DNA of 64,000 nt from Verrucomicrobia bacterium IMCC26134. Lineage in GTDB: Bacteria; Verrucomicrobiota; Verrucomicrobiia; Opitutales; Opitutaceae. The position numbers and the translations under genes are program-made. A model generated the notes under the pieces. That model saw nothing but the letters and a program-made list of their open reading frames with translations, searched no databases and was not told where the DNA came from. The stretch covers positions 3,593,001 to 3,657,000 of the forward strand of contig CP011265.1 in the NCBI GenBank assembly GCA_000972765.1. The letters are read 5' to 3'. Shown here one piece after another: positions 36,145-45,603 of the stretch (its first letter is position 1; every line of letters begins with the position of its first letter).

Positions 36145-37518
36145 ATGCTGCGCCGCCTACCCACCGCCTGCCTTTTTTTTCTTCTGGCAGGCTGCGCACA
36201 TCAAAGTCCGGCACCCGTGGCATTGTCCTCGATCCCTGCGAATACCGCTCCCGCCGTAAACCTTGCCGGGCCCGCGAAACCTTCGCCCGTTCAACGCATC
36301 AGCGTGCCAGGGGAACGCTTCACCCGCGCCGATCCGGACAAGCCGTTTAAACCCACCCTCATCGTCACCACTCAAGTCGCCAACGCCGATCTGTTTTTCG
36401 CGACCATGGTCGGGTTCGGCCCGCCCTACCGGCAGGCCACCCGGCTCTACCGCGGACAACGCGCCTTCATCCTTCCTTTCGCCGAAAACTACGCCGTGGC
36501 GTCGGACGGCCGCACCGACCTCACCTTCGAGCTCAACTTGCTCAAGGCGGACCACTCCAAGGACGGTCCCGCCCTGTCCGGCGTGCTCTGGCAGGACAAG
36601 GTCACCTCTCCCCACCAGCTGCTCTTCACCAGCACCACCATCAACTACTACGCCGAGCCGTCCGATCCGCTCGGCGAGTGCGTCCTCACCGCCCGTATCC
36701 ATGATCAACTCGGCGGCGACGACATCACCCTCACCCACGCCGTAGTAATCGAAGACTACAAGCCCCCCGTCCTGCCCGCTGACTTCAACGCCGAATCATG
36801 GCTGCAAACCTATTACCTGAATCCTGATCCCGCACTCGCCCTCCCCGCGCTCGGAGCCTTGTTCGACAAGCTCACCGCCAACCGCCGCACCTCCGCCCTG
36901 CCCACCATCCTGGGCTTCTACGACCAGCTTTTAAACGATAACCCCTGGCTGTTGACCGCCTTCTTCGCTCGGCTGGCCTTCGCCGATCCCAACGAGGCCT
37001 ATGCGCTCTCCGTCGTCCTGGGCTTTCGCTTCCGCGCCACCACGGACGCTCCCGCCGGCTGCACCCCGGAAATCTGGCGTCGTCTGGAGACCTTCCGCAC
37101 CCATGCGTGGATCGACCCTGATTCCACCCTCACCGACCCCACCCAGCTCGATTGCCTGTGGGGCCGGTTTTTCGCCAGCGGCTTTTACGCTCCTGTCTAT
37201 AAACTGACCGAGCCACTCGCCGCCTTTGCGGATTTGGGCGCGACCGATCGCTACACCGCAGACCACCCAGCCGCCCAAGGCACCGACGATTCCGATCCAG
37301 CCGGCCAGGCCGCCCTGCCCGCGGAAATCGGTCGCGAGCAAATGCTTCGCGCCTCGCTCTGGTCCCTCGGCAACAACGCCAAGATTCACCCTCTGGTCCG
37401 CGCCTACCTCGATCTCATCATCCGCACCGGGAAAGTCGCCGAGGGCCCCCGCGCCTTGCTCGTGCGCATCCTTCAACCGGACCCAGAGACAACGTCGGCC
37501 TCGCCCGCCGCCAGATAA
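36145..37518 (+). CDS. Lipoprotein of unknown function
   Basis: A 457-residue protein with a clear lipoprotein signal ('FFLLAGCAHQ', Cys17). Residues ~60-215 look like a mixed beta domain ('LIVTTQVANADLFFATMV', 'TFELNLLKADHS', 'GECVLTARIHDQLGGDDI'). The C-terminal half is helical ('ALGALFDKLTANRR', 'EAYALSVVLGFRF'). I recognise no family. Its stop codon abuts that of the opposite-strand methyltransferase gene. It is presumably envelope-anchored. Confidence 0.7.
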   Translation: MLRRLPTACLFFLLAGCAHQSPAPVALSSIPANTAPAVNLAGPAKPSPVQRISVPGERFTRADPDKPFKPTLIVTTQVANADLFFATMVGFGPPYRQATRLYRGQRAFILPFAENYAVASDGRTDLTFELNLLKADHSKDGPALSGVLWQDKVTSPHQLLFTSTTINYYAEPSDPLGECVLTARIHDQLGGDDITLTHAVVIEDYKPPVLPADFNAESWLQTYYLNPDPALALPALGALFDKLTANRRTSALPTILGFYDQLLNDNPWLLTAFFARLAFADPNEAYALSVVLGFRFRATTDAPAGCTPEIWRRLETFRTHAWIDPDSTLTDPTQLDCLWGRFFASGFYAPVYKLTEPLAAFADLGATDRYTADHPAAQGTDDSDPAGQAALPAEIGREQMLRASLWSLGNNAKIHPLVRAYLDLIIRTGKVAEGPRALLVRILQPDPETTSASPAAR

Positions 37519-38361
37519 TCAGCGGGCCGCGCCGCGCTGACGCACCGCCTCGAAGAGCGTGATGATCGTCGCCATCGCGACGTTGAGCGAGTCCGCCTGC
37601 CCCGCCATCGGAATGCGCACGCGCTCGTCTGCCTCCGCCAACCAGAAATCGCTCAGCCCATACTGCTCGCTGCCCATCACGATCGCCAGCGACCCGGTCA
37701 GATTCGTGTCCGTGTGCAAGGCCTTCGCCGAGGGCGTCGTCGCCACTGCGCGCACGCCGTGCGTTTTCAACCATGCCCGCACTTCGCGGCTGTCCGCGAT
37801 GATCACCGGCACCGAGAACAGCACCCCCGTCGAGGCCCGCACCACATTGGGGTTAAACAAATCCGTCACCGGATCGCACACGATGAGCGCATCCACCCCC
37901 GCTGCATCCGCGCTGCGCAAAATCGTCCCCAGATTACCCGGCTTCTCAATCGCCTCCACCACCAGCAGGAAGGGGTCAGGCCGAGAAACGTTGATTTTAT
38001 CGCTGAGCAACACTTCCAAGTCCGCCAGCCCCCGCCGCCACTGCGGTGCGACCGCGAGCAACCCGTCAGGCCGCTCCCGATACGCCACCTTGGCAAAGGC
38101 GTCCTTGCTCAACTCGAAAACCTGCGCACCCGCCGCGTGTGCCTGCGCGATCAGCTCGGGCTCGTTGCCTTGGTCGCCCAGATACCACTCGGGACACACA
38201 TAGAGCTCGGTGAGCCGAACGCATTTTTCCAGCGCCCGCCGGATCTGCCGGTAGCCCTCCACCAAAAACACCCCGGCCTCGTCGCGCGGACGCCGGTCAC
38301 GCAGCTTCACGAGCTGTTTTACGCGGGGATTTTGCAGGCTGGAGATTTTTTCGACGATCAC
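37519..38361 (-). CDS. TrmH/SpoU-family RNA 2'-O-methyltransferase
   Basis: A 280-residue protein. The N-terminal ~110 residues are the SpoU substrate-binding domain ('ISSLQNPRVKQLVKLRDRR', 'FLVEGYRQIRRAL'). The SPOUT knot has motif 1 'EAIEKPGNLGTILRSADAAG', motif 2 'LAIVMGSEQYGLS' and motif 3 'MAGQADSLNVAMATIITLFE'. The start at 38361 lies just upstream of the divergent RNA methyltransferase gene. Family members modify 23S rRNA or tRNA; the position cannot be told from sequence alone. Confidence 0.87.
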   Translation of the reverse strand: MIVEKISSLQNPRVKQLVKLRDRRPRDEAGVFLVEGYRQIRRALEKCVRLTELYVCPEWYLGDQGNEPELIAQAHAAGAQVFELSKDAFAKVAYRERPDGLLAVAPQWRRGLADLEVLLSDKINVSRPDPFLLVVEAIEKPGNLGTILRSADAAGVDALIVCDPVTDLFNPNVVRASTGVLFSVPVIIADSREVRAWLKTHGVRAVATTPSAKALHTDTNLTGSLAIVMGSEQYGLSDFWLAEADERVRIPMAGQADSLNVAMATIITLFEAVRQRGAAR

Positions 38362-38446
38362 AGGATTGGAGAAACCACGATTTTACCGAAACACACGAAA
38401 GAAAAAACCTCTTCGTTTTACGCCCGTTCCAGTCTTTCGTGGTCCC

Positions 38447-39736
38447 GTGGCCCGCAAAAACTCCTTCAACTCCCATCCTTTCCCCTATCATCACGAGCTC
38501 GAAGTCGAGATCGCCACGCTCACGAACCTCGGTTCCGGCCTCGCCCGCGTGCCCCTGCCCGACGACCCCGAAGCCCGCTGGGTCCTCATGATTCCTTTCA
38601 CCCTGCCCGGCGAAAAGGTCCGCGTGCGCGTCTTCCGTAACCACAAGAACTACTCCGAAGCCGACCTCGTCGAGGTGCTCGTCCCCGCCCCCGAGCGCAT
38701 CGCCCCCCGCTGCCCGCTCTTCACCCGCTGCGGCGGTTGCCAGTATCAACACTTCGACTACGAGGCCCAGCTCGGCTGGAAACGCCGTCACGTCGAGGAA
38801 CTGCTCAAGCACATGGCCGGCCTCGAACACCCTGTCGCCCCGGTCATCGGCTCGCCCGTGCCCTACGGCTACCGCTCCAAGCTCACCCCTCACTTCAACC
38901 CGCACCAGCATCCCCCGGGCCGTCCCGAGGCCGTGCCCTCTGCTGACACTTTCCCCATCGGCTTCCTCCGCCACGGCAACCGCTTCGAGCTGATCGACGT
39001 GCCCGCCTGCCCCATCGCCACCGACGCCATCAACGCCCGCTTCACCGAGCTGCGCGGCAAAGTCCGCGCCCGCGCCGCCGCCGGCGGCTACCCGCGCGGC
39101 TCCACCCTGCTCATCCGCGACGCCTCCGGCCACGTCACCACCGACTACGACGAGATCATCACCGAGACGATCACCCCCACCGACGGCTCCGCGACGCTAA
39201 AACTGCGTTTCCTCGCCCGCGATTTCTTCCAAAACAACCCCTTCATCCTGCCCGCCTTCACCGCCTACGTCCGCGCCCAGGCCGCCGCCTCCGGCGCCCG
39301 TTTTCTGGTGGACGCCTACTGCGGCAGCGGCCTCTTCGCGCTGAGCGCAGCCACCGCTTTCGAGCAGGTCGCCGGCATTGAGATTAGCGAGAGCAGCATC
39401 GTCTTCGCCCGCCAGAACGCCACCGCCAACGGCCTCGCCAACGTCACCTTCCAGGCCGGCGACGCGGCCGACATTTTCGCCGGCCTTGCCTTCGCTCCCG
39501 CCGACACCGCCGTTATCATCGACCCGCCGCGCAAGGGCTGCGACGAGTCCTTCCTGAAACAACTCTTCGCCTACGGCCCCCGCGCCGTCGTGTATGTCTC
39601 GTGCGACCCGGCGACCCAGATGCGCGACCTGCGCGCCTTCACCGCCGCCGGCTACGAGCTCACCGCCGTGCAACCCTTCGACCTCTTCCCCCAGACCCGA
39701 CACCTCGAGTGCGTCATCACCCTGCGGAAGATCTGA
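38447..39736 (+). CDS. TrmA/RlmD-type RNA 5-methyluridine methyltransferase
   Basis: A 429-residue protein if it starts at GTG 38447 ('ARKNSFNSHPF'); a TTG at 38366 adds 27 residues that overlap the likely divergent promoter. A TRAM-like beta domain (~15-70) is followed by the iron-sulfur cysteines in 'CPLFTRCGGCQYQH'. The SAM domain has 'FLVDAYCGSGLFALSAA', 'VIIDPPRKGCDESFL' and the catalytic Cys in 'VVYVSCDPATQMRDL'. The family makes m5U in rRNA or tRNA. The start is uncertain. Confidence 0.82.
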   Translation: MARKNSFNSHPFPYHHELEVEIATLTNLGSGLARVPLPDDPEARWVLMIPFTLPGEKVRVRVFRNHKNYSEADLVEVLVPAPERIAPRCPLFTRCGGCQYQHFDYEAQLGWKRRHVEELLKHMAGLEHPVAPVIGSPVPYGYRSKLTPHFNPHQHPPGRPEAVPSADTFPIGFLRHGNRFELIDVPACPIATDAINARFTELRGKVRARAAAGGYPRGSTLLIRDASGHVTTDYDEIITETITPTDGSATLKLRFLARDFFQNNPFILPAFTAYVRAQAAASGARFLVDAYCGSGLFALSAATAFEQVAGIEISESSIVFARQNATANGLANVTFQAGDAADIFAGLAFAPADTAVIIDPPRKGCDESFLKQLFAYGPRAVVYVSCDPATQMRDLRAFTAAGYELTAVQPFDLFPQTRHLECVITLRKI

Positions 39737-39775
39737 CTTCTGATTTAGATAACGGCGTCGGTGTCGGTCCTCGCT

Positions 39776-42481
39776 TCAAGGTTCGGCGTGGGGCGTGGCG
39801 TCCTTAAAAAACTTCCACCGGATAGACACGAATCGCGGCTGATCGTTGCGGCGGGTGATTTGAAGTAGGCCGCAGGCTCCCGAGCGGCACTTGAACATGA
39901 AAATCAGCGGGGCCCCGTCGGTTGTGCCGCTGCTTTTAAAGGAGCCTGGCGTCTGCTGATTCCTCAATATTTCATCGTAATCCTGCTGATTCCGGAACGC
40001 GTTCCAGTCCGGATTTGCCAATATCCGGACATCCACACCGGATACCCCGCTCAACGTGGTGACACCATTGGCTGCTTCGTATTTTACCGTGATTCCCGCA
40101 GGGCCAGGATTACTGAACGAACGCTCCGGCAGCGGCAGGTCTGGCTCGGTCAGCAACTGATCGGACTCCGGATCAAACAGACCGCTCTCGCCGTTGACAC
40201 CGAGGAAGAGGATGCGTTGACGCTCAGCTCCGAAGGAAGCGTTAGGTTGAGCCTCGGACGGGGGCGGAGGAATCGGCGGCGCCGAAAACACAGGGTGCGA
40301 AAACGATCCGGACATGTTGCTGGTCTTCAAGGCCCGGTAAACAAGCCCACCGACCGGCAGCAGGACCAGCAGCACGACCGCTACGGCCAACACCCCAAAC
40401 GCGACCATGCATCCACCGCGCCGGGACGACGTTGCCGGTTGATCAAAAGCAGCGCGAACCTCTGCCCGCATGAGCACCACCAAGGACCAGATGCCGAACA
40501 GCACGCCAAGTCCGAAGCCTTGAAAGGTGACGATGGCCAGCACCGACCCTACCACAGCCAACCCGTAGCCCCGTAGTGACCGCATCCGCCACGCCGCGAT
40601 GAAAGTGAGCAATGTCGAAGGCAAAAGAAACACCACCGAAAGCATAGCGAAGGAAACCCCCCTGATTGGAATCGAAGGCGCGGAGCTGACGTGCGGCCTG
40701 AAAAACCCGAACACCACCAACGGCACCAACACGAGAATGCCGACGGCAAGGTTGATTCCGGCCCCGACTAAAAGTCCCGTCGTAGGCGCGGCAACCCGGT
40801 TCGTCGGCGTCACCGCCGGCTTTACCCGCGCCGACGACGAAGGCGCAGATGCCGTGGCCTGCGAGCTCACAGGAGCCGAACCCGCGCTAAACGCAGCCCT
40901 CACCTCGGGCTGGCGCAAGACAACCAAGGCCCAAATGCCGATGCCCAGCTCGGCCAGGCTCAAGAACGCGGTAAATACTCCCGCCGGCGACGCAAAGGCC
41001 GTCAACACACCGAAGGCTCCGCTCACGATCAATATCCACGCGCCGACCATTGCCGATCCATGGCGGCTCACCGCCTGCATTCTCCGCCCCGCCACGATCA
41101 CATAAATCGCAGCGGCAACATGCAGCAGCATCCATCCAACGACCAATAGAAGAACCACCGCCGCCAACGCTCCGCCAATCGCAACAGGCGCGTTGAAAAA
41201 GTTAAAGTTCATGGATCCCGGAAACCCGGCGCCCAAAGCCGAACCCAATGCACCGAAACCGAACGCAGGGACCGCAATTGCCAGCCCCACCAATCCTCCG
41301 ATCAAAAGACCGACGACCAAAAAAACGAGTTCGACGATACCGATCACCATCATGGCGGTTCCCGCCGCCTTGATACGTCCCACAATCTCTGCGCCGGAAC
41401 CTACGCCCGAAGCCGGCAATGACGGCGCGGCGGATGGTGACGGTGGCGGAGGTAGCGGCGGCATCTGCTCAGGAGTTCCAGCCACGGTTTCCAAACCGGT
41501 CTTGAACTCGGTCGCGTTGGAAAAGCGCAACGCAGGGTCCTTTTCGAGGGCACGCAGCACGATCTCATCAAGCCGCACATCCAAACGAACGTGGCGCGAA
41601 GGCGGCTGGAGTTTTTTCTCATCGGGCAACTCGCCGGTGAGCATCTGATAGAGCACGACGCCGAGCGCGTAGATGTCCGCGCGGTGATCGACGACGTCGG
41701 GGTGTTCACGCTGCTCGGGCGCCATGTAGCGCGGCGTGCCCATGATCTTCCCTGCTTCGGTCAGATCACCCGACGAGCCCACACTCAACTCACCCGCGAC
41801 AATCGACGCCGCCCCGGTCGCCCCCACCAGTTTGGCGAGTCCGAAGTCGGCAACCTTCACCTGTCCACGACGATCAAGCAGTATGTTCTCCGGTTTGATA
41901 TCGCGATGGACGATCCCGTGGTCGTGCGCGAATTGCAGCGCGTCGCAAATCTGCGGCACGATGCTAAGCGCCTCACGCGCGGCGATGCGGCCGCCATGGA
42001 TCAGATGCCGCAACGTGACACCATCCACATACTCCATGAGCAGGTAACACCAGCCGCCAGCCTGACCGAAATCGTAAATGGTGACGATATTCGGATGGTC
42101 GAGCCGCGCCAGCGCCTGAGCCTCGCGGGCGAAACGCTCGGCGAAGGCAGGATCGGAGCCGCGTTCGGGCGCGAGAAGTTTCAATGCAACAAGACGGCCG
42201 AGGGACTTTTGACGGGCCTGATAAACCACGCCCATGCCGCCGCGCCCCAAGCATGAAATGATCTCAAGCTGGGGGAAATGTGGCGCGATGTTCTCGATAG
42301 AAGGCGTCGGTTTATCAGCCGTCGCGGGTTCGCTTAAATCAGCCTCGGTGCCGAAGTGGACCGATACCAGACAGGCAGGGCACACTCCTGCGGGAGTATT
42401 AGGTAAGAGAGGAGCACCACAACGGGAACAACGCGGTGCGTGATCGGACGGTCCGGTCGAGTCGGAGGCGGTAGGGTTCAT
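39776..42481 (-). CDS. Ser/Thr protein kinase with zinc ribbon and multi-pass membrane region
   Basis: A 901-residue protein. A double Cys-pair ribbon is at ~18-38 ('CSRCGAPLL', 'CPACL'). The kinase domain (~72-340) has 'CLGRGGMGVVYQARQ', 'VALKLLAPE', 'HRDIKPENILL', 'VADFGLAKL' and 'GTPRYMAPEQ'. A Pro/Ser linker leads to about eight hydrophobic segments (~375-710). A C-terminal ~160-residue part ('ITVKYEAANGVTTLSGV') has no family I know. It lies 31 bp downstream of an ECF sigma gene on the same strand, a pairing often seen in Verrucomicrobia and Planctomycetes, suggesting phosphorylation-linked sigma signalling. Confidence 0.88.
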   Translation of the reverse strand: MNPTASDSTGPSDHAPRCSRCGAPLLPNTPAGVCPACLVSVHFGTEADLSEPATADKPTPSIENIAPHFPQLEIISCLGRGGMGVVYQARQKSLGRLVALKLLAPERGSDPAFAERFAREAQALARLDHPNIVTIYDFGQAGGWCYLLMEYVDGVTLRHLIHGGRIAAREALSIVPQICDALQFAHDHGIVHRDIKPENILLDRRGQVKVADFGLAKLVGATGAASIVAGELSVGSSGDLTEAGKIMGTPRYMAPEQREHPDVVDHRADIYALGVVLYQMLTGELPDEKKLQPPSRHVRLDVRLDEIVLRALEKDPALRFSNATEFKTGLETVAGTPEQMPPLPPPPSPSAAPSLPASGVGSGAEIVGRIKAAGTAMMVIGIVELVFLVVGLLIGGLVGLAIAVPAFGFGALGSALGAGFPGSMNFNFFNAPVAIGGALAAVVLLLVVGWMLLHVAAAIYVIVAGRRMQAVSRHGSAMVGAWILIVSGAFGVLTAFASPAGVFTAFLSLAELGIGIWALVVLRQPEVRAAFSAGSAPVSSQATASAPSSSARVKPAVTPTNRVAAPTTGLLVGAGINLAVGILVLVPLVVFGFFRPHVSSAPSIPIRGVSFAMLSVVFLLPSTLLTFIAAWRMRSLRGYGLAVVGSVLAIVTFQGFGLGVLFGIWSLVVLMRAEVRAAFDQPATSSRRGGCMVAFGVLAVAVVLLVLLPVGGLVYRALKTSNMSGSFSHPVFSAPPIPPPPSEAQPNASFGAERQRILFLGVNGESGLFDPESDQLLTEPDLPLPERSFSNPGPAGITVKYEAANGVTTLSGVSGVDVRILANPDWNAFRNQQDYDEILRNQQTPGSFKSSGTTDGAPLIFMFKCRSGACGLLQITRRNDQPRFVSIRWKFFKDATPHAEP

Positions 42482-42512
42482 ACCAAGATAATTACCAAGC
42501 GGGATGCGGATG

Positions 42513-43259
42513 TTACGCTCGGTGCCGGAGAATATTTACAAAATGACGTAATTCTTCCGCGAGCGCCACCTCATCCGCCACGGTCTGGGCAATTTCATGG
42601 CGAATGACCTCACGGAAACGCTTGCGCAACCGGTGCACCGCCACGCGGGCCGCACCCGGGCTCAGCTTAAGCGAAGCCGCAGTGGATTCGTAATCGATCT
42701 CTTCTCGCGGCGCCGCAAGATGAGGCCTGAGCTGTTCGAATTCGGCGGATCGTCCGCCGGCGGCGTATTCGGCGGCAAGCGAGGCGAAACCGCGGTCAAG
42801 CAGGGTGAGCGCCCAGCGACGCTCAAACATCTCGTCGGGGCCAAGCGACGGCTCGATCGCATAACGCGACTCGGCCTCGGCGGCGTCAAGCGGCACAAAA
42901 CCCAGCCCGCCGCCGCGTTTGCGAGCGTTTTCCCTTCTCCACTCCTTCGCCAGAAACCGCTTGAGCGCCATGAGCAAGAAACTTCGAAAGCGACCCCGCT
43001 CCGGCAGCGCGTCGCTCAACCACGATTTTTCCAGCAACCGGGCGAAGAAGGCTTGGGTTAGATCTTGCGCGTCGGCCGGTGCGTGGCCGGAGCGGCGCAC
43101 ATAGACGTAAAGCGGATACCAATACGCTCTGCACAGCGCCTCGAGGGCGGCATCCGCCTCCAACGTCGGACCGTGACAAGCAACGGCAATGATCGACCAC
43201 CGAGTAGTGGTAAAACGGGGCGCGGAATGATGACGTGATTCGGGCAAGGCTGAAGACAT
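42513..43259 (-). CDS. ECF-type RNA polymerase sigma factor
   Basis: A 248-residue protein starting with the phylum-typical 'PRFTTTRWSIIA'. Region 2 includes 'LCRAYWYPLYVYVRRSGHA' and 'AQDLTQAFFARLLE'. Region 4 is the C-terminal helix-turn-helix 'LKLSPGAARVAVHRLRKRF'. No anti-sigma factor is adjacent; the Ser/Thr kinase gene immediately downstream takes that position and may be its regulator or its target (inference from operon layout). The region 4 sequence ends ~40 residues before the C terminus, in a helical tail. Confidence 0.87.
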   Translation of the reverse strand: MSSALPESRHHSAPRFTTTRWSIIAVACHGPTLEADAALEALCRAYWYPLYVYVRRSGHAPADAQDLTQAFFARLLEKSWLSDALPERGRFRSFLLMALKRFLAKEWRRENARKRGGGLGFVPLDAAEAESRYAIEPSLGPDEMFERRWALTLLDRGFASLAAEYAAGGRSAEFEQLRPHLAAPREEIDYESTAASLKLSPGAARVAVHRLRKRFREVIRHEIAQTVADEVALAEELRHFVNILRHRA

Positions 43260-43337
43260 CGACTATCAGCTTAATACCCAAAATACGGCAAACGTTACAA
43301 TCGCCGTGAAACCCCCGCCTCGACCCAGACGTTTTGC

Positions 43338-44084
43338 TCACCGTGCCTCCGTCCATTCCTGCGCGGCATACTGCTCCGTCAGCGCCTCGTGTTCGCCTTC
43401 GCGGAAATCCGGCCATGGCGTTTCCTCCACCTCGACCCCGAGCACCTTCGCCAGCTCCGCCACGAAGGCCTCGCGCAACTCGTCCCAATCCCGCACCTTC
43501 GCCGCGCAGGGCCGCCAGACCGAGCCCTGGAACAACAAGCCCTCCTTCGTCCGTTTTTGGGCCGCGCCCGCAATTTTAGCCCCCGTCGTCACGTCCACGA
43601 TATCGTAAAGCTCCGCTCGCGTAAAACACACCGTCGGCCCCTTCGCCGCCGAACAGCCCGCCAGCTCGTCGCTTTCGGCCACCGGCTCGCACCGGTCCTT
43701 CAGCACCGCCGCCTGTCCGCAGGCCGCAAGCGCCGTCCGCAGCGCCTCGTGCACCGCGCGGTAACTCTCCACCGCCCTTGCTTTTTCCAGCTCATGCCCG
43801 CGCGGGATGACCAGCGCGTAGGTCCAGTCCTCGCGGTGGTCCACTACGCCGCCTCCGGTGGGCCGCCGCACCAAATCCACTCCCTCCGCGCCGGCCGGCA
43901 GCTGCGCTCTCACCCAGACGATCTTCTGGCTGTATCCGAAACTAAACGACGGACGGTGCCAGCCATAAAAACGCACCCGCGCGTTTGCCGCGCCCGGATA
44001 ACGCCTCAGCAGCAAAAAATCCGCAGCCATGTTAGCCGCCGCCGAATCCGACCGCATGGGTAACACCTCCAATTTCATGCTCAT
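43338..44084 (-). CDS. Lipoate/octanoate-protein ligase family (LplA/LipM-like)
   Basis: A 248-residue protein with the family motif 'VRRPTGGGVVDHREDWTY' and the substrate-lysine loop 'KIAGAAQKRTKEGLLFQGS'. It probably attaches lipoyl or octanoyl groups to E2/GcvH proteins. It lacks the extra C-terminal domain of E. coli LplA, so an octanoyl-transferase (LipM-type) role is possible. It is the last gene of a tight four-gene run (pdxH, sixA, SDR, this gene), starting 24 bp after the SDR. Confidence 0.8.
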   Translation of the reverse strand: MSMKLEVLPMRSDSAAANMAADFLLLRRYPGAANARVRFYGWHRPSFSFGYSQKIVWVRAQLPAGAEGVDLVRRPTGGGVVDHREDWTYALVIPRGHELEKARAVESYRAVHEALRTALAACGQAAVLKDRCEPVAESDELAGCSAAKGPTVCFTRAELYDIVDVTTGAKIAGAAQKRTKEGLLFQGSVWRPCAAKVRDWDELREAFVAELAKVLGVEVEETPWPDFREGEHEALTEQYAAQEWTEAR

Positions 44085-44108
44085 TTCAAGTGTTCCGCGA
44101 TTCGTGAC

Positions 44109-45035
44109 CTACACCTTGAAAAACCACTCCCGGCACGGCGGCGGCACCACCAGTTGATCGAGCTGCGCATCGAAGGTCTCGATCGGAGTCTTCATGATCC
44201 CCGCCATCGGTTTTAACTCCAGGGTGAGATCAGCCGGTCGTCGCGCCGCCGCTTGCGGGTCGTCGGCCCGGCTGATCTCGATGATCGGCGCGGCCGTCTC
44301 GCTCAGCTTGAAATGCGCCCGAATCCGCCGTGCCAGCTCCACCCGCGAGAGCGCCTCCGCTCCCGCCCAGTGAAACACCCCGCACTGTTCCGGCCGTTCA
44401 CACAGCTCCACCATCGCCTCGGCCAGGTTTCCGGCCGTGCACGGCTGGCGGATCTCGTCGCGATACAACTTAGGCACCCGACCCGCCGCCCAGTCGGCAA
44501 ACAGCCGCTCATGCAAGCTGCGCGCGCCGCCGAGGCTGTTACCCGTCAACAAAGGGGCGCGCAGCGTCACCGCAAATGCCGCGGCAGCCGCGTGCACGCG
44601 CCGTTCGCTCTCCACTTTTTGCCGGCCGTAGAGATTCACCGGCTTGACCGGCGCCCCAACCGAATAAGGGGCGCTCGTGCCGTCAAACACCTGCTCCGAC
44701 GACAAATGAACCAACCGCGCGCTCAAGTGGTGCGCCAGGCGCGCCAGCGTCTCAGGGAGCGCCACATTGAGGGCCTGCGCCCGCGCCGGGTCCGCATCGC
44801 AAGCCGCCGGTTCGGCCACCGCCGCGCAATTGACGATGGCGTCGGGAAATATTTCCAGGGCGATCAGCGAGACCGCGTCGGGCGTCGTGAGATCGGCCGA
44901 ACGTCGCTCGGCCAAGCCGGGAATCTTCAACTCCGAGCGCCCGACCAAGCCAACCACGGTATGCCCGCGCCGATGCGCCGCCTCGGCGAAGGCCGCGCCA
45001 ACCAGTCCGGATGCTCCAGTAAGTAGGATTTTCAT
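44109..45035 (-). CDS. NAD-dependent epimerase/RmlD-like SDR
   Basis: A 308-residue extended SDR: the cofactor motif is 'ILLTGASGLVGAAFAEAAHR', then 'IVNCAAVAEPAACDADP', 'VHLSSEQVFDGTSAPYS' with the catalytic region 'YGRQK' (Tyr-x3-Lys). The layout resembles dTDP-4-dehydrorhamnose reductase (RmlD), but no rml genes are nearby, so the nucleotide-sugar substrate is unproven. Its start overlaps the sixA stop by 4 bp, implying translational coupling. Confidence 0.75.
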   Translation of the reverse strand: MKILLTGASGLVGAAFAEAAHRRGHTVVGLVGRSELKIPGLAERRSADLTTPDAVSLIALEIFPDAIVNCAAVAEPAACDADPARAQALNVALPETLARLAHHLSARLVHLSSEQVFDGTSAPYSVGAPVKPVNLYGRQKVESERRVHAAAAAFAVTLRAPLLTGNSLGGARSLHERLFADWAAGRVPKLYRDEIRQPCTAGNLAEAMVELCERPEQCGVFHWAGAEALSRVELARRIRAHFKLSETAAPIIEISRADDPQAAARRPADLTLELKPMAGIMKTPIETFDAQLDQLVVPPPCREWFFKV

Positions 45036-45571
45036 GGGGTTTTAAGATTTGTCGCCGCCGGCAACGGTGCCACGAACGAAACCAAAAGCTCCGGCGCCAC
45101 CTGCCACCGCACCCGCCAGCGCGGTCGGCCGGTTTTCTTATGCTCTCCGCGCGTCGGCTCAAGGGTGAGCAACGCGCTTTTTTTCAGATCAAACAGCACC
45201 GGCGACGCTTTTCCGCGCACCAGCAGCGAGGCCAAGGCACTCAAGTGCGGTTCGTGCCCCACCAGCGCCAGTTCGAAGTTTGGCGGAAACGCCGCCAGCC
45301 TTTCCGCCATGATTTCAACGTCATCCTCGGGTAAAAGCCCCGGCGTCTCCACCATCACGACGTCGAGCCCGAGATGGGCGACAATCATCTCCGCGGTCTG
45401 CGCCGAGCGCGCCAGCGGACTGTGCCAGACTTGCGCTGGGTTGAAACATGCCGTCGGTTTCAAGAACCTCCCCAAACGCGTCAGCTCGCCCAACCCGCGC
45501 GTGCTGAGCGGTCGCTTCGGATTCTCAATCTCGGCAACCGCATGCGCGTGTCGCAACAAATGAAGCAGCAT
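45032..45571 (-). CDS. sixA: Phosphohistidine phosphatase SixA
   Basis: A 179-residue histidine-phosphatase-superfamily protein. The catalytic 'LLRHAHA' has Arg7-His8, the second part is 'WHSPLARSAQTAEMI', and the late His is in 'ALVGHEPHLSALASLL'. E. coli SixA dephosphorylates phosphohistidine in phosphorelay and PTS proteins. It overlaps the downstream SDR by 4 bp and follows pdxH by 32 bp. Confidence 0.85.
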   Translation of the reverse strand: MLLHLLRHAHAVAEIENPKRPLSTRGLGELTRLGRFLKPTACFNPAQVWHSPLARSAQTAEMIVAHLGLDVVMVETPGLLPEDDVEIMAERLAAFPPNFELALVGHEPHLSALASLLVRGKASPVLFDLKKSALLTLEPTRGEHKKTGRPRWRVRWQVAPELLVSFVAPLPAATNLKTP

Positions 45572-45603
45572 GGCGGCGTTGACTCAGCGAAGTTGTGCTT
45601 TGT

